A DNA stretch of 64,000 bases from Borreliella yangtzensis (GTDB lineage Bacteria; Spirochaetota; Spirochaetia; Borreliales; Borreliaceae), in contig NZ_JACHFG010000002.1 of assembly GCF_014201775.1 (NCBI RefSeq), forward strand, positions 370,322-434,321, written 5' to 3'. Below, piece after piece: positions 1 through 8,495 of this stretch. The position numbers were made by a program, and so were the translations under genes. Position 1 is the first letter of the stretch, and the number at the start of each line of letters is the position of its first letter. Below the pieces are notes generated by a model. The model did no database searches. It was given only the letters and a program-made list of their open reading frames with translations, and was not told the origin of the DNA.

Positions 1-856
1 CATTAATGTAATTTGCAACAGCTTCTTCATCATTTGTTCCTATTATTTCTAAGTAAGGTAGCATTTCTTTTAATCTATAATTTGCATTTCCCATTAGCAA
101 TCCCTTTTTTACATTTTTTAGCATGTCGGCATCATTAAACCCATCTCCAAAAGCTATGGTGTCGCTCAAATCAATGTTGATAGTTTTAAGAACTTCTTTT
201 AATGCATTTCCTTTTGAGACTTTATGATCTACAATTTCTAATGAATTTGGAGTAGAAAGATATGCATTTATTTCTCCTTTGCATTTCTCTAAAATCATCA
301 TTTCATATTCTATTAGGCTCTCTTCTTTGCCAGCTAATATTATTTTTGCAACATTTTCAAAATTTTTAAGCTCACTAAAGTCTTTAATCTCTTTAATTTT
401 GCCGATTGGGCTGACTATTTCATGTCCTAGGATATTGGATTCTTTTTTAAGTTCTTGGCATTGATTGATTGCAATTTTAGTCTTGATGTCAATATTTAAT
501 TGGTCGTCGTGTTGATCTGCTTTATGTAAAAAATGAGGTATATGGCTAAACTTCTCTTCTCTTAAATTTAAAATCTTTTTTACCACTTCAGGAGATAAAT
601 TATGACTTTTTATTAATTTCCATTCTTGGTTGTAAACTTTTGCTCCGTTTAATGTAATGAAAAATGAAACTTGCAGTTGGTCTATTAATTTTGTAATTTG
701 AATAATTTCATTCTTACTTCTTCCTGTTGCTATTATAAACTTCTTTTTTTCTTTTGTTAATTTTTTAATTACAAGTTCTGTAAAGGCTCCAACATAGCTT
801 TTTGATAATAAAAGAGTGCCGTCAAGATCAGAGGCAACCGCTTTGATATTTTTCAT
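1..856 (-). CDS. HAD-superfamily Cof-type phosphatase (3' end outside window)
   Basis: The frame opens at the ATG complementary to 854-856 and runs without a stop to base 1, so about 285 codons are present and the C-terminus is cut by the window edge. Hand translation shows HAD motif I near the N-terminus (ASDLDGTLL, nucleophile Asp first), motif II in FIIATGRS, and motif IV in IAFGDGFNDADM close to the cut. This arrangement, with a large cap between motifs II and IV, is typical of Cof-type (class IIB) sugar-phosphate or nucleotide phosphatases. Substrate cannot be told from sequence. It is divergent from the aminopeptidase gene and separated from it by about 110 bp. It probably corresponds to B31 BB0068. 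Confidence 0.85.
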   Translation of the reverse strand, partial: MKNIKAVASDLDGTLLLSKSYVGAFTELVIKKLTKEKKKFIIATGRSKNEIIQITKLIDQLQVSFFITLNGAKVYNQEWKLIKSHNLSPEVVKKILNLREEKFSHIPHFLHKADQHDDQLNIDIKTKIAINQCQELKKESNILGHEIVSPIGKIKEIKDFSELKNFENVAKIILAGKEESLIEYEMMILEKCKGEINAYLSTPNSLEIVDHKVSKGNALKEVLKTINIDLSDTIAFGDGFNDADMLKNVKKGLLMGNANYRLKEMLPYLEIIGTNDEEAVANYIN

Positions 857-900
857 ATTTTATCCTTTAGGAGTTAATTTCAAGCTAAATTATATCAAAA

Positions 901-914
901 TTTTTTTTTTTTTT
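901..914. repeat. Homopolymer tract of 14 T
   Basis: An uninterrupted run of 14 T, preceded by four A, lies between the divergent HAD and aminopeptidase genes, about 20 bp upstream of the likely -10 element at 933. Runs of this length are prone to slippage and assembly error. No function is shown. Confidence 0.9.
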
Positions 915-930
915 AAATTGATAATTATTT

Positions 931-938
931 GGTATACT
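931..938 (+). promoter_or_regulatory. Candidate extended -10 promoter element for the aminopeptidase gene
   Basis: TATACT at 933-938 is preceded by TGG, giving an extended -10 arrangement. No good -35 lies 16-18 bp upstream; that stretch is the T-rich tract. Transcription would start near 945, about 25 nt before the TTG start. Confidence 0.4.
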
Positions 939-969
939 AGTATTAGTAGACTGTATAAAGGGGATTTTT

Positions 970-2748
970 TTGGATATTAATAAAAGATTAGCTTTGCTTA
1001 GAGATTATATGAGGAAAAATGAAGTTGATGCTTATTTAGTAGCAGGGTATGATCCTCATTTTAGTGAATATTCTCATGAAAGGTATAATACTCGTGAGTT
1101 TATAACAGGCTTTTCTGGTAGCTTTGGTATAGTAATTGTATCATTATCTAAAGCTGTTCTGTTTACAGATGGTAGGTATTTTTTACAGGCCAATCAAGAA
1201 CTCAAGGGAACTGAAGTTGAATTAATAAAGCTTGGAGTAAGAGGATCCCCTGATATTTTTAAGTATATAAATTTGAATTTTCAAGGATTAAAGCTTGGGA
1301 TTTACTCTGATGAGAGCAGCATAAAGTTTTATAAAGAACTGTCTGAAAAATGTAAAAATACATATATCAAGGTTTTAAATCAGGATCTAATTGATTTAAT
1401 TTGGGAATCTAGACCCCAACTTGAGTTTAATCATATAGTTGAATTGATTGATGCTGAGAAGAATAATAAAAGGTCTAAAAAAATTGAATCTATTTATTTA
1501 ACTTTAGAAAAGAATTTGGCAAATTTTTATGTTATTACTGCTCTTGATGAGATTGCTTGGGTATTGAATTTAAGAGGATCAGATGTTAAAAAATCAGCAT
1601 TGTTTTATTCGTTTCTTTTAATATCTAGGAATAAGGATTGGAAAAACGTTCTTTTTATTGATCCAAAAAAACTTGATTTAAGTGTTAAAGAAACGCTTGA
1701 AATGGAAAATTTTGAAATAGAGCCCTACAGTAATTTTTACTGTTTTTTGGATCGAATAAAGGATAAAGGCAAATTTTTTGTTTCATTTTATACTAATGTT
1801 AGTGTCTTAAAAGTTCTTGGTGAGGCTAATATTATTTTGGGAGAAAGCATTATAGGTAGCCTTAAGGCAGTAAAAACCGATTATGAACTTCTTAAGATGA
1901 AAGAAGCGCATGTTATTGATGCTATTGGCTTGATTAAATTTTTACGTAAATTTAAAAGTTTAAGTAATGTTGAATTGGCTGAATTAGATGAAATAGACAT
2001 TGCTGATATGCTTTTGCATTTTAGAAAATTAAATGAAAAATTTTTCAGCTCTAGTTTTGATTCAATAGTTGGTTTTAAAGAAAATGGAGCTCTTCCGCAT
2101 TATAAGCCTAAAAAAGGCAAAAAAATAAATTCCAATGGTCTTCTTTTGATTGATTCTGGGGGTTCTTATTTTGGACTTGGCACGACAGATGTTACAAGAG
2201 TTTTTCTGATAGGGAATGCTTCTAGCGAAGAAAAACATGACTATACCTTGGTTCTTAAGGCTTTCATTAGTCTTGCGTCTTTAAAGTTTCCATATGGATC
2301 TTCCGGAGCGTTTCTTGATGGAATTTGTAGATTGCCGCTTTTAAAAAATGAATTAAATTTTATTCATGGCACAGGACATGGTGTTGGATTTTTTCTTAAT
2401 GTTCATGAACTTCCAGTTTCGATTAGTCCCAATTCTAGTTATTCGTTTAAAGGATCTGAGGTGGCTTCAATTGAACCCGGACTTTATCGAACATTTAGTC
2501 ATGGAATAAGGATTGAAAATTTAGTTTTTGTAAAGCAGGCTTTTATAAATGACTTTGGATCTTTTTTAGAGTTTGAAAATTTAACTCTTGTTCCTTTTGA
2601 AAAAGAATTAATAGTAAAAGAAATGCTCTCAGAAGATGAGTTAAATTATATTAACAATTATCATGAATGTATATTTTTAACCTTAAAAGAGCATTTTAAT
2701 GATGAAGGGGATTTGGAATTTTTAGCAAAACTGACAAGTAGAATATGA
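970..2748 (+). CDS. pepP: Xaa-Pro aminopeptidase (M24B, aminopeptidase P type)
   Basis: A cytoplasmic metallopeptidase that removes an N-terminal residue preceding proline. At 592 aa it is the long, three-domain aminopeptidase P type: two creatinase-like N-terminal domains, then a pita-bread catalytic domain from about residue 320. Metal ligands are recognisable: the Asp pair in IDSGG and TTDVTR, His in HGTGHGVG, Glu in IEPGLY and Glu in IRIENLV. The start is a TTG with AAGGGG at 958-963 upstream; no better ATG exists. The next gene overlaps by ATGA, so the two are probably cotranscribed. It would help use imported peptides in an amino-acid auxotroph (inference). Corresponds to B31 BB0067. 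Confidence 0.92.
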   Translation: MDINKRLALLRDYMRKNEVDAYLVAGYDPHFSEYSHERYNTREFITGFSGSFGIVIVSLSKAVLFTDGRYFLQANQELKGTEVELIKLGVRGSPDIFKYINLNFQGLKLGIYSDESSIKFYKELSEKCKNTYIKVLNQDLIDLIWESRPQLEFNHIVELIDAEKNNKRSKKIESIYLTLEKNLANFYVITALDEIAWVLNLRGSDVKKSALFYSFLLISRNKDWKNVLFIDPKKLDLSVKETLEMENFEIEPYSNFYCFLDRIKDKGKFFVSFYTNVSVLKVLGEANIILGESIIGSLKAVKTDYELLKMKEAHVIDAIGLIKFLRKFKSLSNVELAELDEIDIADMLLHFRKLNEKFFSSSFDSIVGFKENGALPHYKPKKGKKINSNGLLLIDSGGSYFGLGTTDVTRVFLIGNASSEEKHDYTLVLKAFISLASLKFPYGSSGAFLDGICRLPLLKNELNFIHGTGHGVGFFLNVHELPVSISPNSSYSFKGSEVASIEPGLYRTFSHGIRIENLVFVKQAFINDFGSFLEFENLTLVPFEKELIVKEMLSEDELNYINNYHECIFLTLKEHFNDEGDLEFLAKLTSRI

Positions 2749-3431
2749 GATTTATAATAGCATTTTTAATGATTTTAAATCAAGGATTTTTAGACTTGTT
2801 TTCTTTGCCGGGAGATATTATTTTTGAAAGTTCTTATGATATTGCAATTAAAAAAGCTCAAAAATTTGGTAAAAATGTTTTAATTTTAGTTGGCAGAGAT
2901 ATTAAAGAAAATCTAATAAAAGATTTTTTAAATTCTTTTAAAAATGATGAAATTATTCACACAATAACTAAAAAAAATGTTTTTTTAGTTATTGATAAGG
3001 ATAATAAAATTTTTAATAAAATTAATCTACAAAAAAGTCCAACTATTTTTTTTGTAGATTCTAAAAGTGAACAAATAAAGTCAGCTTATGCGGGAACTGT
3101 TTTTAGCAGTATTCAATTTGATAAGAATTTTTTGAGCTATGTTATGGGGGCTATAAAATCAACAAGTGTTCTAGAAAAGCAAAAAAATTATGAAATTAAT
3201 ACTATTGATGGGAGGACCTTTTTTTATAAAACATTAAAAGGTGATTGGCGATTAAAGTTTAATGGTAAAGATAAAAAGCTTGTTCTTTTTGATACAGATC
3301 TTAAAGAATTTTTAGTTTTTAAAGATATTGATGAAAACAAGCTTTATGCTGTTCCTAAGTCCAGGATCGGTAATATTTATTTTTCATTATTGGGAAATGA
3401 GGAGTGGAAATTTTTTGGAAAAATAAAATAA
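2745..3431 (+). CDS. Exported thioredoxin-fold-like protein lacking CXXC
   Basis: A 228-aa protein with a hydrophobic N-terminal signal-like segment (residues 2-20). Residues about 30-130 resemble a thioredoxin fold: a central strand in NVLILVGRD where a CXXC helix would begin, then SPTIFFVDS, which looks like the cis-Pro strand. The whole protein contains no cysteine, so it cannot be a disulfide oxidoreductase. The C-terminal ~80 residues are beta-rich and not recognised. The ATG overlaps the stop of pepP (ATGA). The fold is inferred by eye and needs profile comparison. Corresponds to B31 BB0066. Confidence 0.7.
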   Translation: MRFIIAFLMILNQGFLDLFSLPGDIIFESSYDIAIKKAQKFGKNVLILVGRDIKENLIKDFLNSFKNDEIIHTITKKNVFLVIDKDNKIFNKINLQKSPTIFFVDSKSEQIKSAYAGTVFSSIQFDKNFLSYVMGAIKSTSVLEKQKNYEINTIDGRTFFYKTLKGDWRLKFNGKDKKLVLFDTDLKEFLVFKDIDENKLYAVPKSRIGNIYFSLLGNEEWKFFGKIK

Positions 3432-3467
3432 ATGTCTTTTTGTATTTGGGAAAGGGGATGAATTTTT

Positions 3468-3965
3468 ATGGAAATGGTATTTTATCCTAATGATTTGCTT
3501 CGTGTTAAGACAAAGCAAATTAATAATATTGATAATAAAATTAGAGATTATGCAAAAAAGATGATAGAATTGATGGATATTAGCGGTGGAGTTGGACTTG
3601 CTGCTCCCCAGGTAGGCCTTGATTTGTCACTTTTTGTAGTTAGAGAGAATAAAATGGCAAGGCCTTTGGTTTTTATTAATCCTTTAATTACAGAGACTTC
3701 TTATGAGCTTAGTTCTTACAGAGAAGGATGTTTAAGTATTCCGGGAGTTTATTACGATTTAATGAGGCCTAAGACTATTGTGGTAAATTTTTATAATGAG
3801 AATGGCAAATCTTTTACTATAGAAAATTCTGATTTTTTGGCAAGAATTATTCAGCATGAAATGGACCATTTGAATGGAGTTCTTTTTATTGATTACTACG
3901 AAGAAAAGATAAGAAATAAATTGTTAAAGTCTTATATGAGAGAGAGGGGTCTTAAGACAAAATGA
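3468..3965 (+). CDS. def: Peptide deformylase
   Basis: Removes the N-formyl group from nascent proteins; metal-dependent and cytoplasmic. The three family motifs are all present: GVGLAAPQVGL (motif I), EGCLS (motif II, metal Cys) and QHEMDHLNG (motif III, HExxH, metal His pair and catalytic Glu). The 165-aa length is normal. ATG 3468 is used; an ATG at 3458 is out of frame, and AAAGGGG at 3451-3457 serves as the ribosome-binding site. It overlaps fmt by ATGA, the common def-fmt arrangement, pairing addition and removal of formyl groups. B31 BB0065. Confidence 0.96.
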   Translation: MEMVFYPNDLLRVKTKQINNIDNKIRDYAKKMIELMDISGGVGLAAPQVGLDLSLFVVRENKMARPLVFINPLITETSYELSSYREGCLSIPGVYYDLMRPKTIVVNFYNENGKSFTIENSDFLARIIQHEMDHLNGVLFIDYYEEKIRNKLLKSYMRERGLKTK

Positions 3966-4909
3966 GAATATTTTTTGTAAGCTCTTCTTCCATTGCTTTA
4001 GAAGTTTTTAAAGAGATTTTAAAGCATTATGAAGTGGTCGGAGTTTTAACCTTGCCCGATAAACCTAAAGGCAGGGGGCAAAAGTTAAGTCAAAATATAA
4101 TAAAGATGGAGGCTATTGTTAGGGATATTAAAGTTTTTGATCCCTTGGTTCTTGATGATAATATATTAAATTTAATTAGAGCTTTAAATCCAGATTTAAT
4201 GTTAGTTTTTTCTTATGGCAAGATTTTTAAAAGAGAATTTTTGGATATCTTCCCAAAGGGGTGTATCAATATTCACCCTTCTCTTTTGCCCAAATATAGA
4301 GGGGTTTCCCCGATTCAATCTGCAATCTTAAATGGTGACTCTGTTAGCGGCATTACTATCCAGAGTATGGCTTTGGAAATGGATAGTGGTAACATTTTAG
4401 TGCAAAAAAATTTTGAAATAAAATCTTATGATACAAGTTATGATATTTCAAAGCTTGTATCAAATCTTAGCCCAAGCCTTGTGTTAGAAGCTTTAAAAAA
4501 AATTAGCAAGGGATTTTTGGGAATTCCTCAAAAATCTAGCGAAGCTACTTTTTGTTCTTTTTTTAAAAAAGAAACGGGATTTATAGATTTTAATCTAAGT
4601 GCATTTGAGATTAAAAATAGGATTAATGCATGCAATCCTTGGCCACTTGTGAGAGCTAAGCTTGATTATAGTGATGTTATTTTTCATCGTGCTGATTTTT
4701 TAAAAATAGATTTGTATAAAGAGAAAAAGGTAGGAGAAATTGTTGATTTTAATCCCGAAAGAGGATTATTTGTTAATACCGGAGAAGGAATTCTTTTGCT
4801 TTTGGAAATTCAAAGACCTGGAAGAAAGGTTTTGGATTTTAAGTCTTTTTATAATGGTAGTAGGCAGTTAATAGGGCAAGTGTTTTCTTCAATAGGGGGG
4901 ATATATTAG
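3962..4909 (+). CDS. fmt: Methionyl-tRNA formyltransferase
   Basis: Formylates initiator Met-tRNA using 10-formyl-THF. The N-terminal Rossmann-type domain contains the formyl-THF binding and catalytic region INIHPSLLPKYRG (Asn-His, SLLP signature) and MALEMDSGNIL with the catalytic Asp. The C-terminal OB-type tRNA-binding domain starts near residue 205. The length of 315 aa is typical. The start ATG overlaps the def stop. The folate cofactor can be supplied by folD, which is also in this window at 38407. B31 BB0064. Confidence 0.96.
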   Translation: MRIFFVSSSSIALEVFKEILKHYEVVGVLTLPDKPKGRGQKLSQNIIKMEAIVRDIKVFDPLVLDDNILNLIRALNPDLMLVFSYGKIFKREFLDIFPKGCINIHPSLLPKYRGVSPIQSAILNGDSVSGITIQSMALEMDSGNILVQKNFEIKSYDTSYDISKLVSNLSPSLVLEALKKISKGFLGIPQKSSEATFCSFFKKETGFIDFNLSAFEIKNRINACNPWPLVRAKLDYSDVIFHRADFLKIDLYKEKKVGEIVDFNPERGLFVNTGEGILLLLEIQRPGRKVLDFKSFYNGSRQLIGQVFSSIGGIY

Positions 4910-4928
4910 TTTAAATAATAATGACAAT

Positions 4929-5966
4929 TTGAAAAATAAATTTTTTAATAAAGAGGAATTATTTAAAAATAAATCAGATCTGATTCAGAGTAACAAAGAT
5001 TTTAATAACGAAATGCCAATTTTGCCTAAAGCTACAATTAAGGCATTATTTTTAGTTATTTTTGGATCTTTAATTATTTCTTTTGCAATTTTCTTTATGG
5101 TTTTAGAAAATAAGGAGATTACAGTTGTTCCAAATCTTTATTCTCTTCCCATTGAAGACGCCATTATTGAGCTGCAGAGGAAAGAGTTAATTCCACACAT
5201 TGAATTTAAATTTTCTTCAAGTGCTCTTGACAAGGGAAAAGTGATAGAACAGAGTCTAAAACCAGGAACTGTTTTAAGGCATGGCAATAAGGTTATAATT
5301 TTCATTAGTAAAGGGGCTATAATAAATAAAGTTGATAGTTTTATTGGTAAAAATATTGATGATGTTATCATTAATATAAAGGCTAGTTCTTTTGGTAATT
5401 CTAAATTACTTTACCATATTGTTGAACCTCTTGAGGTTGAGAGCGAATTGCCAAAAGGTATAATAATTCGTCAAAATCCATTGCCAGGCAGTCAAGTGTC
5501 AAGTTTAACAGATCTTCAATTTTTAGTTAGTAAGGGTAAAGATCGTTTGGACAAGCATGTTAAAAATTATATTGGAATTTATTATAAAGATGCTATTGCT
5601 TCTCTTTTGGGTGATGGTATTAGCTTTGATATTGATTTGGCAAATACTGATGATTTTGGAAATATTGTTTTTCAGTCTATTCCGGCTGGAACTAAAATAA
5701 ATGAATCAGATAAAATTTCAATTACTATTGCAAAGCCTAAGGTTGATAATAATATTGTTTTTGGAATTTTGACTTATAAATTAAAGCAACATCCATCTTA
5801 TGTTGATATATCCGTTAGGTTAAAGGGTTTGGACGGCGAGAATTCTTTGATTTATTCCTTTAAGTCAAAAGGGGGGCTTATTAAATTGCCTTATGAGGTT
5901 TATAAAGGTTCTATGATTGAACTTTATATTTATGATAAGCTTATAAATCAAACAGTTATAAATTGA
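4929..5966 (+). CDS. Membrane-anchored protein with three PASTA repeats
   Basis: One transmembrane helix (about residues 38-60) follows a short cytoplasmic N-terminus. It is followed by three PASTA-like repeats of about 65-70 residues, at roughly 69-130, 132-201 and 203-270, each opening with a VPNL-like or equivalent motif and a G-x-V-xx-Q-xx-xPG core. A C-terminal beta-rich region of about 75 aa follows. There is no kinase or transpeptidase domain, unlike the usual PASTA kinases and PBPs. PASTA modules bind peptidoglycan muropeptides, so a periplasmic cell-wall role is likely. The start is uncertain: TTG 4929 has no ribosome-binding site, whereas an in-frame ATT at 4905 lies 4 nt after AGGGGGG (4894-4900). 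B31 BB0063. Confidence 0.8.
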   Translation: MKNKFFNKEELFKNKSDLIQSNKDFNNEMPILPKATIKALFLVIFGSLIISFAIFFMVLENKEITVVPNLYSLPIEDAIIELQRKELIPHIEFKFSSSALDKGKVIEQSLKPGTVLRHGNKVIIFISKGAIINKVDSFIGKNIDDVIINIKASSFGNSKLLYHIVEPLEVESELPKGIIIRQNPLPGSQVSSLTDLQFLVSKGKDRLDKHVKNYIGIYYKDAIASLLGDGISFDIDLANTDDFGNIVFQSIPAGTKINESDKISITIAKPKVDNNIVFGILTYKLKQHPSYVDISVRLKGLDGENSLIYSFKSKGGLIKLPYEVYKGSMIELYIYDKLINQTVIN

Positions 5967-6030
5967 TTGTGTTTGAACAAGATTAACTTAAAATAATACA
6001 ATAAAAAAAATTAACATAAAATAACATATT

Positions 6031-6747
6031 TCATATATTAATTAGTTTTGATGCAGTAATAATAGATGCAGCAATTATGGCTGTTTCTGTTCTTAAAATA
6101 TTTGAGGATATGCTGTAAGAGGAAAAATTATATTGTGTTATTAAATTTTTTTCTTTTTCTGTAAACCCCCTTTCAGGTCCTACAATAATGGTTGCATTGT
6201 TTATTTGCTCTATATCAATTAATTTTTTTTTGCTATTTTTTTCAAGTAATACTTTTATTTCAAAATTTTCTTGTTTAATATATTGGAGGCTGTCTTTTAA
6301 ATTTTTCATAATTTTTATTTTTGGCAAATATGTTATTCCCCCTTGCATTGCTCCCGCTATCAAATGTTTTTCATAATCATTGCTTTTAAAGATTTTAGAA
6401 TTTAAATATGATTTTTCAGTAAGCTCAGTGTTAAAAAAAATTATTTCGTATATTCCAATGCTAGCAAGTTCTTTGATAATTCTTCTAGCAACAATTGGTC
6501 TTATCATTCCAATTAGTACATTTAATTTTTTGAGCGTATTAGATTCTTCTATTTTAAAGATTTTCTTGAAAAATAGTTTTGTATCTTTTTTGTAAACGCA
6601 ATGGTAAATATTTTTTTCCCCAAGAATGCCAAATTTAAATTTTTCACTCTCTTTTAATTTTAAGATTTTAACAAGATGTTCTGCTCTAGTGTCATTTAGT
6701 GGAATTCCTGTTTTAAATTCATTAAAAGTTATTAACATTAGATTCAT
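6031..6747 (-). CDS. rsmE: 16S rRNA m3U1498 methyltransferase (RsmE)
   Basis: SPOUT-class SAM methyltransferase that modifies U1498 of 16S rRNA. The C-terminal trefoil-knot motifs are clear: IIVGPERGFTEKE and SNILRTETAIIAAS, both characteristic of RsmE. The N-terminal PUA-like RNA-binding domain is shortened, as is common in small genomes. The length of 238 aa is normal. ATG at 6745-6747 is chosen; a second in-frame ATG at 6736-6738 would shorten it by three residues. The gene converges with the PASTA gene and diverges from trxA. B31 BB0062. Confidence 0.92.
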   Translation of the reverse strand: MNLMLITFNEFKTGIPLNDTRAEHLVKILKLKESEKFKFGILGEKNIYHCVYKKDTKLFFKKIFKIEESNTLKKLNVLIGMIRPIVARRIIKELASIGIYEIIFFNTELTEKSYLNSKIFKSNDYEKHLIAGAMQGGITYLPKIKIMKNLKDSLQYIKQENFEIKVLLEKNSKKKLIDIEQINNATIIVGPERGFTEKEKNLITQYNFSSYSISSNILRTETAIIAASIITASKLINI

Positions 6748-6782
6748 TTGTTATAATCCCTTATTATTAATATTGTATTTGT

Positions 6783-6790
6783 GATATAAT
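6783..6790 (+). promoter_or_regulatory. Extended -10 promoter element upstream of trxA
   Basis: TGA immediately followed by a consensus TATAAT (6785-6790). An extended -10 often compensates for a poor -35, and none is obvious 17 bp upstream. The predicted transcript start near 6797 leaves a leader of about 20 nt containing the AGGGGG ribosome-binding site before ATG 6819. Confidence 0.55.
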
Positions 6791-6818
6791 TTTAAGTCGA
6801 TAGGGGGCACATAAATAT

Positions 6819-7172
6819 ATGGCTATTTCTTTAACCAAACAAGATTTTGTTGATAAAGTTTTTGATTATAAGAATAATAAAGAGTGGAATTTTAAAGGCG
6901 GAAGGCCTGCAATAATTGATTTTTATGCTGATTGGTGTGGCCCATGTAAAATGCTTTCTCCCATTTTTGAAAAACTTTCTAAAAAATACGACAATAGTAT
7001 TGATTTTTACAAAGTAGATACAGACAAAGAGCAAAATATTGCTTCTGCGCTTGGAGTGCAAAGCCTTCCAACTATTCTTTTTATTCCTGTTAATGGCAAG
7101 CCAAAGGTTTCTGTTGGCTTTTTGCAAGAAGATGCTTTTGAGAGTATAATTAAGGATTTTTTTGGTTTTTAG
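6819..7172 (+). CDS. trxA: Thioredoxin
   Basis: Cytoplasmic disulfide reductase. The active site WCGPCK is intact within YADWCGPCKML, and the cis-proline is present in SLPTILF. The 117-aa length is close to the 105-110 aa norm, with a slightly extended N-terminus and an insertion (FDYKNNKEWNFKGG) before the first core strand. It is preceded by AGGGGG and an extended -10 promoter and is probably transcribed alone: 84 nt separate it from ybeY. It contrasts with the Cys-less Trx-like protein at 2745. B31 BB0061. Confidence 0.96.
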   Translation: MAISLTKQDFVDKVFDYKNNKEWNFKGGRPAIIDFYADWCGPCKMLSPIFEKLSKKYDNSIDFYKVDTDKEQNIASALGVQSLPTILFIPVNGKPKVSVGFLQEDAFESIIKDFFGF

Positions 7173-7256
7173 TTTGCAAAATAAAATAATTTAATTGCTT
7201 TAGTAATTAATGCATATTTGTAAGTTATATATGGATTATTTTAAGGTATAGTTAAT

Positions 7257-7715
7257 TTGTCCAAATCCGATTTGAATTTATTGGTAGAAAATATTAAATT
7301 TGAACATCTTAGTGTTTTTTATGATTTTATTTTATCTGTTTTAAATACTCTTTCTGTTAGCGATTTTGAACTTTCAGTTGTTCTTTGTGATAATGTTTAT
7401 ATACAAAAATTGAACAATAAATTTAGAAATAAGAATGAGCCAACCGATGTTCTTTCTTTTAATTATAATGAACTTAAAGAAGATTTGGTTAATGGTATAA
7501 ATTATAAAATACAAGGAGATCTTATAATATCTTTTGAATATTTAAAGTTCAGTGCTCAAGAGTTTAATGTTGAAATTTATGAAGAACTTCAACGTGTCAC
7601 TATTCATGGAATTTTACATTTAATGGGATATAAACATGAAACTAATGATTTTAAAAAGGAAGGTATGTTGATTCTTCAAGAAAATATCTTAAGAAAAAAT
7701 AAAAGGGTATTTTAG
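7257..7715 (+). CDS. ybeY: Endoribonuclease YbeY
   Basis: Metal-dependent RNase involved in 16S rRNA 3' maturation and 70S quality control. The zinc-binding signature H-G-x-L-H-L-x-G-Y-x-H occurs as [13 protein letters not shown] near residue 120-132. The TDVLSF motif (here [10 protein letters not shown]) is also conserved. The length of 152 aa is typical. The start is TTG 7257, with AAGG at 7243-7246. The stop is directly followed by the ATG of the CorC-like gene, so translation is likely coupled; a ybeY-corC arrangement is common in bacteria. B31 BB0060. Confidence 0.94.
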   Translation: MSKSDLNLLVENIKFEHLSVFYDFILSVLNTLSVSDFELSVVLCDNVYIQKLNNKFRNKNEPTDVLSFNYNELKEDLVNGINYKIQGDLIISFEYLKFSAQEFNVEIYEELQRVTIHGILHLMGYKHETNDFKKEGMLILQENILRKNKRVF

Positions 7716-8495
7716 ATGTTGGGATTTTTTAATTTTAAAAACAAAAAGAAGGAAAAAGGAAGCCCAAAAAATGATCTTGAAGATAAGTCGAATATTGAAA
7801 CTTCTTTGATAAAAAATTTCAATTCTCTTAAAGAGACTATTGTAAAAGAGATTATGATTCCTAGGATAGGGGTTATATTTGTTGATTATGCTAAGAGCAA
7901 GGACGATCTTTTAAAGGTTGTAACATCCAGCACTCATTCAAGATTTCCTGTGTATCACGGTACTATTGACAATATTGTTGGAATAATTCACACAAGAGAC
8001 ATACTATTGCATATGTGTAAAAAAGATTTCTATGAAATAGATTTAAAAGATATTATGCGAAAGGTGATGTTTGTTCCCGAAAGCAAAAAAACAGACTCTC
8101 TTTTGAAAGAATTTCAAGAAAATCATGTTCATATTGCAATTGTAGTTGATGAGTATGGTGGGGTCTCAGGGCTTGTAACCCTTGAAGATATTCTTGAAGA
8201 GATAGTAGGTGACATTCAGGATGAATTTGACAATGAGCTTGATGAAATAGTTTGTCTTGATGATGGGTCTTATCTTTGTGATGCTAGAATTTTAATAGAG
8301 GACTTAAATGAGAAGCTTAATTTAAATTTGCCAAATGGAGACTTTGATACTCTTGGTGGTTTTGTTTATGATCTTTTTGGGAGGATTCCTTTGAAAAATG
8401 AAAAGGTTGAATATGGCAATTTGATTTTTTCGATTAAAAATATGCATCAAAGAAATATTAAGGTGATAAAGATTTCCGAGAAGGAAGGTTTATGA
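7716..8495 (+). CDS. tlyC: CorC/TlyC-type CBS-domain protein
   Basis: A soluble 259-aa protein with two CBS domains (about residues 45-105 and 110-165; note HSRFPVYHG and the VVDEYGGVSGLVTLEDILEEIVGDI stretch at the second CBS) and a C-terminal CorC_HlyC (transporter-associated) domain from about 175. This is the CorC layout linked to Mg/Co homeostasis and ribosome-associated functions. The TlyC haemolysin name is historical and a haemolytic role is not supported by the domains. It is sandwiched in a tight operon with ybeY (0 nt) and the TPR protein (ATGA overlap). B31 BB0059. Confidence 0.9.
   Translation: MLGFFNFKNKKKEKGSPKNDLEDKSNIETSLIKNFNSLKETIVKEIMIPRIGVIFVDYAKSKDDLLKVVTSSTHSRFPVYHGTIDNIVGIIHTRDILLHMCKKDFYEIDLKDIMRKVMFVPESKKTDSLLKEFQENHVHIAIVVDEYGGVSGLVTLEDILEEIVGDIQDEFDNELDEIVCLDDGSYLCDARILIEDLNEKLNLNLPNGDFDTLGGFVYDLFGRIPLKNEKVEYGNLIFSIKNMHQRNIKVIKISEKEGL

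Noticed and set aside
5967..6030. Terminator between the convergent PASTA and rsmE genes
   Set aside because: The only inverted repeat is 4 bp (TTGT/ACAA), too short to support a call.
6188..6595. Plus-strand open frames opposite rsmE
   Set aside because: Hydrophobic antisense readings of a conserved methyltransferase gene, caused by A+T-rich composition.
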